Assembly: GCF_963678835.1 (NCBI RefSeq)
Contig: NZ_OY787469.1
Coordinates: forward strand, 3,641,001 to 3,705,000
Direction: 5' to 3'
DNA: 64,000 nucleotides
Source of the DNA: an uncultured Desulfuromonas sp.
GTDB lineage: Bacteria > Desulfobacterota > Desulfuromonadia > Desulfuromonadales > Desulfuromonadaceae
Each line of letters starts with the position of its first letter. Positions within the stretch are counted from its first letter, which is position 1. Below the pieces are notes generated by a model that worked only from the letters and a program-made list of their open reading frames with translations, searched no databases and was not told where the DNA came from. The position numbers and the translations under genes were made by a program. Below, piece after piece: positions 48,127 to 55,102 of the stretch.

Positions 48127-49119
48127 ATGCCAACACCATTACTGGAACTGCGACACGTCCATAAGAGCTTTACTGTCAGCGGCCCCCAGCATCTGGGCAA
48201 ACGGGTTCAGCTGCCGGCAGTGTGCGATGTTTCCCTGCAACTGGAACGGGGCAAAACATTGGGACTGGTTGGCGAATCCGGGTGCGGCAAGTCCACCATC
48301 AGCAAGCTGATCATGGGTCTGTTAACACCGGACCAAGGCACGGTTCACTTTCAAGGCACCTGCCTGAGTGAGCTATCGCCACGCCAATGGCGGCCGTATC
48401 GACGCCAGATTCAGATGATCTTTCAGGACCCATACGCGTCCCTGAATCCTCGCATGACCGTCGAACAGATTCTGTCGGAGCCGTTCATCATCCACACCCG
48501 GCTCAACGCAACCGAGCGCCGCCAAAAAGTGGCGACACTGCTGGATACGGTTGGCCTGTCAGCCTCCTTTGCCCGGCGTTATCCGCATGAATTCTCCGGC
48601 GGTCAACGCCAGCGTATCGGCATTGCCCGAGCCCTGGCGCTGCAGCCGGAAATCATCATTGCCGATGAACCGGTTTCCGCCCTCGACCTTTCCATTCAGG
48701 CCCAGATCATCAACCTTCTCGATGAACTGCAACAAGAGTTTGCCTTGACCTACCTGTTTATCTCCCACGATCTTTCCGTGGTGGAACATCTGTGTGATGA
48801 GATTGCCGTCATGTACCTGGGCCGTCTGGTTGAATCGTCCGAGGTTGACCGTTTTTACCAACAACCGCTCCACCCCTACAGTGAGGCGCTGCTTCAAGCC
48901 CTGCCTGTTGCCGACCCACGCCGACAACGTCGCCCACTGCCAAGCGGCGAGATCCCCTCCCCCTTGAACCCACCACCGGGTTGCCCCTTTCACCCACGTT
49001 GCCCCTATGCCATCGACATCTGCCGCCAACAAACACCAGCGCTGCAAGCGCACCAAAAAGCAGGGGTGGCAGCCTGCCATCGCTGCGATGAATTAACTCT
49101 GGACGGATTGACGCCTTGA
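48127..49119 (+). CDS. Peptide/nickel ABC transporter ATPase, OppF/DppF-like
   Basis: 330 residues from ATG 48127 (GGGAG ahead; upstream in-frame GTG 48112 rejected). Walker [25 protein letters not shown], signature FSGGQRQRIG, Walker B IIADEPVSALD, SHDLSVV, and the OppF tail with CPFHPRCPYAIDIC. Five bases after the partner gene. Permeases and solute-binding protein must be encoded elsewhere. Confidence 0.93.
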   Translation: MPTPLLELRHVHKSFTVSGPQHLGKRVQLPAVCDVSLQLERGKTLGLVGESGCGKSTISKLIMGLLTPDQGTVHFQGTCLSELSPRQWRPYRRQIQMIFQDPYASLNPRMTVEQILSEPFIIHTRLNATERRQKVATLLDTVGLSASFARRYPHEFSGGQRQRIGIARALALQPEIIIADEPVSALDLSIQAQIINLLDELQQEFALTYLFISHDLSVVEHLCDEIAVMYLGRLVESSEVDRFYQQPLHPYSEALLQALPVADPRRQRRPLPSGEIPSPLNPPPGCPFHPRCPYAIDICRQQTPALQAHQKAGVAACHRCDELTLDGLTP

Positions 49120-49125
49120 CCAGGC

Positions 49126-49144
49126 GTGCCAAAAGTGGCACACT
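49126..49144 (+). promoter_or_regulatory. Inverted repeat upstream of the hydrogenase-like regulator
   Basis: GTGCCA-N4-TGGCAC (49126-49141), extended to GTGGCACACT (49135-49144). That ten-base string is the exact complement of AGTGTGCCAC in the inverted repeat at 51551-51579 behind the same gene. Both may be binding sites of the regulator encoded between them. Confidence 0.5.
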
Positions 49145-49254
49145 CCATTGAGACCATATTTCATCAGGGGAGGAAACATCTTTTTCCGGCGCACATTCAG
49201 CGCGTTACCCCACAAGAGCACCGTAAAACCTTTTGCTGCGCTAAAGGACTCACC

Positions 49255-51543
49255 ATGACAGGACCGATCAAAACCGTCAAAGAGCGCTGCCGGAAATGCT
49301 ACGCTTGCGTCAGAAACTGCCCGGTCAAAGCGATTAAAGTCAAAGCCAATTATGCCGAAGTGATCTATCCACGCTGTATCGGTTGCGGCAAATGTATTGC
49401 CGTCTGCACCCAAAAAGCCAAAATCATCGCCGACAGCAGTGAAGAGACCCGCCAGTTCCTTGCCACGGCCAAAAAAACCGTGGCGGTTCTCGGCTGCTCC
49501 TTTCCGGCATTTTTTCATGATGCCAGCCCCGGCCAATTGGTCACCGGTCTAAAGCGACTCGGCTTCTCCGAGGTTCATGAGGGTGCGTCCGGCGTTGAAC
49601 TGATCTCAGATTCGTATATGGATCAGGTCGAACAGTCTCCGGACCAGCCACTGATCAGCACCCACTGTCCGACCATCGTCGACCTGATCGAGCGCCACTA
49701 CCCGCAGATGCTAAAAAACCTGATGACCACGGTATCACCGATGATTGCCATCGGCCGCTTTATCAAGGCCCACCACGGTGAGGATGTGCGCGTTATCTAC
49801 ATCAGCTCATGCATTGCCGGTAAATTTGAAATTGCCGCCGAGCAGGTGGCCGGTGCGATTGACGGGGTTCTGACCTATAAGGAACTCAGCCAGATGTTCC
49901 GCCAGCAGAAGCTCGACCTCAACCGACTCGGCACCACGCCGTTTGACGGTCTGGAGCCGCAAAAAGGGCGGCTCTTTCCGATCACGGGGGGACCGTTTCA
50001 GGTGTTCAATGTCAACGACGATTTCTTCCATCCGCAATTTATCTCAACCGAAGGGGAAGAAAACTCGCTGGAGATCATTCGCGATCTGGCCGCCGGTCGC
50101 ATTCAGGCCCGTCTGGTGGACATTCGCTTCTGCAATGGCGGCTGTATCGGCGGACCGGGTAAAAACAACCGTTTGACCACCTTTGCCAAACGGACCCTGA
50201 TTCATCAATATTTTCAAAGCGGGTCAATCACCTACAACACCAACCCCGCCTACCACAACGCCACGCCGACAATGAATCTGTCGCGCACATTTCGCAACAA
50301 ACATAAACGCCTCGACCTTCCCGGTGGCGACAGTATCCGCAAAATCCTTCAACAGACCAACAAAGTCTGTGAGCAAGACGAGCTCGATTGTGGCGCCTGT
50401 GGCTACGATACCTGCCGCGAACATGCCATTGCCGTCTATCAAGGGCTGGCGGATATTGAGATGTGCCTGCCCTACTCGCTGCAACGCCTGGAAGAGGACC
50501 GTGTCATTCTTGCCCAGAAATACGAACTGGCCAAACATGCCCTGTCCCAGGAATTCGGCGAAGTAGAAATTGTCGGCAAAGACCCCCATACCATTGAGGT
50601 GCTCAACCTGATCCGTCAGGTCGGGCCAACCCCGACAACGGTTCTGATCCGTGGTGAAAGCGGCACCGGCAAGGAACTCACGGCCCGCGCCATCCACCAG
50701 ATGAGCCAACGGGCCGACAAAACCCTGGTCACCCTTAACTGCACCACCCTCACCGACAGCCTGTTGGAAAGCGAACTGTTTGGCCACAAAAAGGGCGCCT
50801 TTACCGGTGCCTTGGCAGACAAACGCGGCCTGTTTGAAGCGGCCAACGGCGGCACGATCTTCCTCGATGAGATTGGCGATATCACTCCCAAACTGCAGGC
50901 GGAGTTACTGCGCGTGCTCGACAGTGGTGAGATCCGCCCGGTGGGAGGCAACAGCAGCCGCCAAGTCGATGTTCGCCTGATCGCCGCGACCAACAAAAAT
51001 CTTGAGCAAGGCGTCACTGATGGCTGGTTTCGTGAAGACCTTTTTTACCGACTAAATGTGTTCTCCATCACCATGCCGCCACTACGCAGTCGTCTCGACT
51101 CCTTAGAAGCCCTGGTGGAACAATTTCTCCGCAGCACCAGTAAACGGGTGAATAAAACCATCGACAGCATTGACCGCCGCGCCATTGAAGCCATGCGTAA
51201 CTACCAGTGGCCGGGCAACATCCGCGAACTGCAGAACATCATCGAACGAGCGGCCGTACTGACCCAGGACAACTGTATCCATTTGGAAAACCTGCCGGTT
51301 GTGTTTACGGAGCTGATCGCCAAGCACCACGATGACCCGGACCAACCCTCGACATCGTTCCGCGACAGCCTTGAGCGCCAACTGCAACTGATCGAAAAAG
51401 GCCTGCTGAAAAGTTATCTTGAGCAAACCCAGGGCAACGTTTCAGAGGCGGCCCGGCGCGCCCAGTTGCCGCGCCGTAGCATGTACCGCCTGCTGGAACG
51501 CCACAATCTGAGCGGTGAAGATTATCGGTCTGGCGAAAAGTGA
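49255..51543 (+). CDS. Sigma-54 activator with ferredoxin and FeFe-hydrogenase-like sensor domains
   Basis: 762 residues from ATG 49255 (AAAGGA six bases ahead; the longer frame from 49126 is rejected). Order: two 4Fe-4S motifs (CRKCYACVRNCP, CIGCGKCIAVC, residues 9-60); an H-cluster-type domain with THCPT near 137, SSCIAGK near 185 and FCNGGCIGGPG near 292-296, so the four cubane-ligand cysteines remain while the proton-relay Cys of TSCCP is His; an Fe-S motif CGACGYDTC near 379; a sigma-54 AAA+ domain (about 435-690) with GESGTGKE and GAFTGA; and a Fis-type helix-turn-helix (about 725-755). Best read as an H2- or redox-sensing enhancer-binding protein. Confidence 0.93.
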   Translation: MTGPIKTVKERCRKCYACVRNCPVKAIKVKANYAEVIYPRCIGCGKCIAVCTQKAKIIADSSEETRQFLATAKKTVAVLGCSFPAFFHDASPGQLVTGLKRLGFSEVHEGASGVELISDSYMDQVEQSPDQPLISTHCPTIVDLIERHYPQMLKNLMTTVSPMIAIGRFIKAHHGEDVRVIYISSCIAGKFEIAAEQVAGAIDGVLTYKELSQMFRQQKLDLNRLGTTPFDGLEPQKGRLFPITGGPFQVFNVNDDFFHPQFISTEGEENSLEIIRDLAAGRIQARLVDIRFCNGGCIGGPGKNNRLTTFAKRTLIHQYFQSGSITYNTNPAYHNATPTMNLSRTFRNKHKRLDLPGGDSIRKILQQTNKVCEQDELDCGACGYDTCREHAIAVYQGLADIEMCLPYSLQRLEEDRVILAQKYELAKHALSQEFGEVEIVGKDPHTIEVLNLIRQVGPTPTTVLIRGESGTGKELTARAIHQMSQRADKTLVTLNCTTLTDSLLESELFGHKKGAFTGALADKRGLFEAANGGTIFLDEIGDITPKLQAELLRVLDSGEIRPVGGNSSRQVDVRLIAATNKNLEQGVTDGWFREDLFYRLNVFSITMPPLRSRLDSLEALVEQFLRSTSKRVNKTIDSIDRRAIEAMRNYQWPGNIRELQNIIERAAVLTQDNCIHLENLPVVFTELIAKHHDDPDQPSTSFRDSLERQLQLIEKGLLKSYLEQTQGNVSEAARRAQLPRRSMYRLLERHNLSGEDYRSGEK

Positions 51544-51550
51544 GCCATTC

Positions 51551-51579
51551 GTGACACACTCGCAAAAAAAGTGTGCCAC
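51551..51579 (+). promoter_or_regulatory. Candidate enhancer site for the sigma-54 activator
   Basis: GTGACACACT (51551-51560) and AGTGTGCCAC (51570-51579) form an inverted repeat with one mismatch around CGCAAAAAA. No T-run follows, so it is not a terminator. It lies 145-170 bases upstream of the predicted sigma-54 transcription start, a normal enhancer distance. Confidence 0.6.
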
Positions 51580-51696
51580 AAAGAGCACATCTTTACGCCA
51601 TTTTTTACCGCAGAGCGACAAACACCTTAACCCGATAAAAACAAAAAATACGCAATTTTAACAAGTTACAAATATTTCTATTTCTTTCGAGAAAGA

Positions 51697-51712
51697 TGGC
51701 ATGCTCGCTGCA
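51697..51712 (+). promoter_or_regulatory. Sigma-54 (-24/-12) promoter
   Basis: TGGCATGCTCGCTGCA matches TGGCACG-N4-TTGCW at the essential GG (51698-51699) and GC (51710-51711) with exact 12-base spacing; two non-essential positions differ. Transcription should start near 51722. Confidence 0.7.
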
Positions 51713-51721
51713 AACATACCC

Positions 51722-51832
51722 AGCCATACTAAATTGATACGGGAGCTACAACATTTCTACCCCCTTTCAGAAATAACCTCCCAACTTTATACGCCGTACC
51801 GGGATCTCTCTCCCCCGGACGGCGTTTTTTTT
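51722..51832 (+). ncRNA. Predicted sigma-54-dependent small RNA
   Basis: Between the sigma-54 start and a strong terminator lie about 110 bases without a credible gene. The RNA should fold as nested stems GGGAG/CTCCC (51741-51745 with 51778-51782) and ATTTCT/AGAAAT (51753-51758 with 51769-51774), exposing the loop ACCCCCTTTC (51759-51768). A C-rich loop next to CCTCCC could pair with ribosome sites of target mRNAs. The remaining part of the 631-base gap, 51833-51970, shows nothing. Prediction from sequence only. Confidence 0.6.
51791..51832 (+). terminator. Terminator of the predicted small RNA
   Basis: ACGCCG (51791-51796) and CCGGG (51799-51803) pair with CCCGG (51814-51818) and CGGCGT (51820-51825), followed by eight T in total (51825-51832). 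Strong intrinsic terminator, far from any preceding stop codon (about 250 bases after the regulator gene). Confidence 0.92.
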
Positions 51833-51971
51833 GCCTTCCCCACAGGGCAAACGCAGGAGAGTGGCCGTAAACAGGTGATCGTCCGCACCAGACAACCGAC
51901 CACCTGCACTCTGCTTGCTGCGATTCTGACTTGCGCCAAAGCCGGACAGGCATGTCCATCAGACAATGACC

Positions 51972-52001
51972 TTGCCGCTAAAACCGCCTTCATGCTATGA
52001 T
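51972..52001 (+). promoter_or_regulatory. Promoter of the yebC-ruvCAB unit
   Basis: TTGCCG (51972-51977), 18-base spacer, TATGAT (51996-52001), about 170 bases before yebC. Confidence 0.55.
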
Positions 52002-52103
52002 CCGCAAGTTTTACATTTCACAACTTAAGTCACGTACAGTGTCGGCAAAGACACGCCTGAATCCTTCGCCTGTCGACTGATTCAGGTTGAATTGAACACA
52101 TCC

Positions 52104-52123
52104 CATCCGAACCCGTTCGGATG
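52104..52123 (+). other. Palindrome in the yebC leader
   Basis: CATCCGAAC, two C, GTTCGGATG: perfect 9-base arms in the predicted 5' leader, 52 bases before yebC. It may be an operator or RNA hairpin. It contains GAAC-N2-GTTC, which is not the spacing of known LexA boxes. Confidence 0.5.
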
Positions 52124-52174
52124 ACACATAAATATGAATGAAGAACACTCGTTAACCAGCAGGAGGCTTTACGC

Positions 52175-52921
52175 ATGGCAGGTCATAGTAAGTGGGCAAA
52201 CATCAAACACCGCAAAGGCGCACAGGACGCTAAGCGCGGAAAAATCTTTACCAAGCTGATCAAGGAAATCACCGTTGCCGCGAAAATCGGCGGGGGCGAC
52301 TTGGAAGCCAATCCGCGTCTGCGCACCGCTGTTGACAAGGCAAAAGGCGGCAACATGCCGAAAGACACGATTGAGCGCGCCATCAAAAAAGGCACCGGCG
52401 ATCTTGATGGCGTCAGCTATGAAGAGGGTACCATGGAGGGCTATGGTCCGGGTGGTGTCGCGGTCATGGTCGAAATCATGACCGACAACCGTACCCGCAC
52501 CGTTGCCGATGTGCGCCACTGCTTTACCAAACATAACGGCAGTCTCGGTGTAGACGGCTCCGTTGCGTTTTTGTTTGACCGCAAAGGGCTGATCGCCATC
52601 AGCAATGCAGCCGACTTTGACACCATCTTTGAAATTGCCCTGGAAAACGGTGCTGAAGACGTCAAGGATGAAGGTGAAAGCTATGAAGTGATCACCGAGC
52701 CCAGCGAGTTTGGCGCGGTTCGCGATGCGCTGGCCGCGCAAGGCATTGAATTTGAAAGTGCCGAAATCACCATGATCCCGCAAAACACCGTCGAACTGGA
52801 AGGCAAAAAAGCCGAGCAGATGCTCAAGCTGATGGATATGCTGGAAGATAATGACGATGTCCAGAATGTCTACACCAATGCCGATATTGACGACGACGTC
52901 ATTGCAGAATTGTTCGGCTAA
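52175..52921 (+). CDS. yebC: YebC/PmpR-family protein
   Basis: 248 residues, normal length. Conserved start [22 protein letters not shown] and the later [12 protein letters not shown] are diagnostic. Family members act as DNA-binding regulators and, as shown for YebC-type proteins, help translation of difficult proline motifs. AGGAGG ribosome site. Stands in front of ruvC, the usual order in many proteobacteria. Confidence 0.97.
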   Translation: MAGHSKWANIKHRKGAQDAKRGKIFTKLIKEITVAAKIGGGDLEANPRLRTAVDKAKGGNMPKDTIERAIKKGTGDLDGVSYEEGTMEGYGPGGVAVMVEIMTDNRTRTVADVRHCFTKHNGSLGVDGSVAFLFDRKGLIAISNAADFDTIFEIALENGAEDVKDEGESYEVITEPSEFGAVRDALAAQGIEFESAEITMIPQNTVELEGKKAEQMLKLMDMLEDNDDVQNVYTNADIDDDVIAELFG

Positions 52922-52929
52922 CAGCCCAC

Positions 52930-53457
52930 ATGCGCATTCTCGGTATTGATCCGGGCACCCGGATCACCGGTTACGGGATTATCGACCAGCAGGGCAACCG
53001 CTTACGCCATGTCGACAACGGGGCGATCTACACCCAGAGTAGTGATGCGTTGCCCAAGCGTCTGAAAAAAATCCACGACGGGCTGTGTGAAATCATTCTG
53101 CAATACCGTCCGGACGCCGTGGCCATTGAACAGGTGTTTGTCGCCAAGAATGCCCTGTCCGCGTTAAAGCTCGGCCAGGCGCGGGGCGCGGCGATCGTCG
53201 CCAGCGTGAATGCTGACTTGTCGGTCTCTGAATACAGCGCCTTACAAGTTAAAAGTGCCGTGGTCGGCTACGGCAAGGCGGCCAAGAGCCAGGTCCAGCA
53301 GATGGTCAAAGCGCTGATGAACCTGCCGGAAATCGCTCAGGAAGACGCATCGGACGCTTTGGCTGTCGCCATCTGTCACGCCCACAGCGCCCATATCAAT
53401 GGCCAGGTTCGCCAGGCTCTAAAACCCGCTCCAGCCACCAGAAGAAGGTCACGATGA
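52930..53457 (+). CDS. ruvC: Holliday junction resolvase RuvC
   Basis: Endonuclease that resolves Holliday junctions bound by RuvAB. 175 residues. Catalytic acidic residues: Asp7 in [14 protein letters not shown], Glu in IEQVFVAKN, and the Asp pair in [13 protein letters not shown]. Starts eight bases after yebC and overlaps ruvA by four bases (ATGA). Confidence 0.97.
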   Translation: MRILGIDPGTRITGYGIIDQQGNRLRHVDNGAIYTQSSDALPKRLKKIHDGLCEIILQYRPDAVAIEQVFVAKNALSALKLGQARGAAIVASVNADLSVSEYSALQVKSAVVGYGKAAKSQVQQMVKALMNLPEIAQEDASDALAVAICHAHSAHINGQVRQALKPAPATRRRSR

Positions 53458-54053
53458 TTGCTCGACTGTGCGGAACGATTGTCAGCAAGACCATTGATCA
53501 GGTGATCGTTGACGTCAACGGCGTCGGTTACCAGGTCAGTGTACCGCTTTCCAGCTTTTACCAGCTTGAAGAAAATCAAGCGGCGACCCTGCAGATTTAT
53601 ACCCACGTGCGCGAAGATGCCCTGCAACTTTTTGGTTTTCAGACTCCGGACGAAAAGCAAATGTTTATTCTGCTGTTGTCCATTTCCGGCATTGGCCCCA
53701 AGGTGGCCTTAAACATCCTGTCGCACATGGACTGCCACGCACTGCGTGACTGCCTGTATCAGGAAGATGCCAAACGTCTGTCCACGCTGCCGGGCATCGG
53801 CAAAAAAACCGCCGAGCGATTGATTCTTGAACTGCGCGAAAAGGTCCGAAAACTTTATCCGCAACAGCCCCAGACCACACAAATAGCGCCCGAAGACGCC
53901 CCCCAAGATAATCATCACGATGATGCACTTTCGGCGCTGATCAATCTGGGATATAAGGAAAAACAGGCCTGCGCCGCCCTATCGCGCTTGACTCGCGAAT
54001 TCAGCAGCATGGAAGAGATGCTCAAAGCAGCTCTGCAACAACTTAGCCAGTAG
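53454..54053 (+). CDS. ruvA: Holliday junction branch-migration protein RuvA
   Basis: DNA-junction-binding subunit that loads RuvB. 199 residues: OB-fold N-terminus ([23 protein letters not shown]), tandem helix-hairpin-helix motifs ([31 protein letters not shown]), acidic linker, and the C-terminal RuvB-contact domain ([16 protein letters not shown]). Coupled to both neighbours. Confidence 0.97.
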   Translation: MIARLCGTIVSKTIDQVIVDVNGVGYQVSVPLSSFYQLEENQAATLQIYTHVREDALQLFGFQTPDEKQMFILLLSISGIGPKVALNILSHMDCHALRDCLYQEDAKRLSTLPGIGKKTAERLILELREKVRKLYPQQPQTTQIAPEDAPQDNHHDDALSALINLGYKEKQACAALSRLTREFSSMEEMLKAALQQLSQ

Positions 54054-54061
54054 GAGTGTCG

Positions 54062-55090
54062 ATGACGGACCGCTTGATCAGTGCCGAACTCAGCGATGAA
54101 GACAACATCGACAATCCGTTGCGGCCACGCACCCTGAATGAATACATCGGCCAGGAAAAAGCCAAAGAGAACCTCGAAGTGTTCATCCAGGCAGCGCTCA
54201 ATCGCAACGAAGCTCTGGATCACGTGCTGTTTTACGGCCCCCCCGGACTGGGCAAGACCACCCTGGCCAACATCATCGCCAGTGAAATGGGTGTCAGCAT
54301 CAAAAGCACCTCCGGCCCGGTCATTGAAAAAGCCGGCGACTTAGCCGCCATCCTTACGAACCTCGAGGAGGGCGACGTGCTGTTCATCGATGAAATCCAC
54401 CGATTATCTCCGATTGTAGAAGAGATCCTCTACCCAGCCATGGAGGATTACCAGATCGACATCATGATCGGCCAAGGGCCCTCTGCGCGGACCATTAAGC
54501 TGGATATTCCCCGCTTTACCCTGGTGGGCGCTACCACCCGTGCCGGGCTGCTTTCCTCGCCGCTGCGCGACCGTTTTGGTGTCATTTGCCGACTACAATT
54601 TTACACGCACGAACAACTGGCCATCATCGTCAAACGCAGCGCCTCCATTCTCGGCGTACCCATTGACGAAAAAGGCGCTCTGGAGATCGCCCGCCGCAGC
54701 CGGGGCACACCGCGCATTGCCAATCGCCTGCTGCGCCGCGTCCGCGATTTTGCCGAGGTCCAAAATGATGGCAGTATTACCTGTGACATTGCTGACACAG
54801 CCCTGACCCGTCTCGAGGTTGACAAAATCGGCTTTGACCACATGGACTGCCTGATGCTACAGACCATCATGGATAAATTTTCCGGCGGACCGGTTGGTCT
54901 GGACACGCTTGCGGCGGCAATCGGCGAAGAGAAAGACACGATTGAAGAAGTGATTGAGCCGTATCTGCTCCAACAGGGCTATCTCAATCGGACCCCGCGC
55001 GGGCGCATGGTCACCGAACAGGCTTACCGCCACTTTCACCGTCAGCCAAAAGGAAAACAGGCCGACATGTTCCAATCCGAAGGTTTATAA
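54062..55090 (+). CDS. ruvB: Holliday junction helicase RuvB
   Basis: AAA+ motor for branch migration. 342 residues from ATG 54062 with AGGAG five bases ahead (the GTG at 54056 overlaps that site). [14 protein letters not shown], Walker [13 protein letters not shown], Walker [10 protein letters not shown], sensor [18 protein letters not shown] and the winged-helix end [15 protein letters not shown] are intact. Ends a yebC-ruvCAB repair unit. Confidence 0.98.
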   Translation: MTDRLISAELSDEDNIDNPLRPRTLNEYIGQEKAKENLEVFIQAALNRNEALDHVLFYGPPGLGKTTLANIIASEMGVSIKSTSGPVIEKAGDLAAILTNLEEGDVLFIDEIHRLSPIVEEILYPAMEDYQIDIMIGQGPSARTIKLDIPRFTLVGATTRAGLLSSPLRDRFGVICRLQFYTHEQLAIIVKRSASILGVPIDEKGALEIARRSRGTPRIANRLLRRVRDFAEVQNDGSITCDIADTALTRLEVDKIGFDHMDCLMLQTIMDKFSGGPVGLDTLAAAIGEEKDTIEEVIEPYLLQQGYLNRTPRGRMVTEQAYRHFHRQPKGKQADMFQSEGL

Positions 55091-55102
55091 CATCGTACTG
55101 TG

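Noticed and set aside
49126-49254. 43-residue N-terminal extension of the hydrogenase-like regulator
   Set aside because: No ribosome site at the upstream start, the extra residues have no domain character, and the ferredoxin motif begins right after ATG 49255.
49255-50250. Catalytic FeFe hydrogenase
   Set aside because: The proton-relay cysteine is replaced, no partner subunits are adjacent, and the domain is fused to a transcription activator; a sensor role fits better.
51551-51579. Terminator of the regulator gene
   Set aside because: The inverted repeat has no T-run after it; a protein-binding site fits better.
51701-52000. 99-codon open frame on the plus strand
   Set aside because: Its ATG lies inside the sigma-54 promoter, so the predicted transcript would not contain it, there is no ribosome site, and it runs through a strong terminator.
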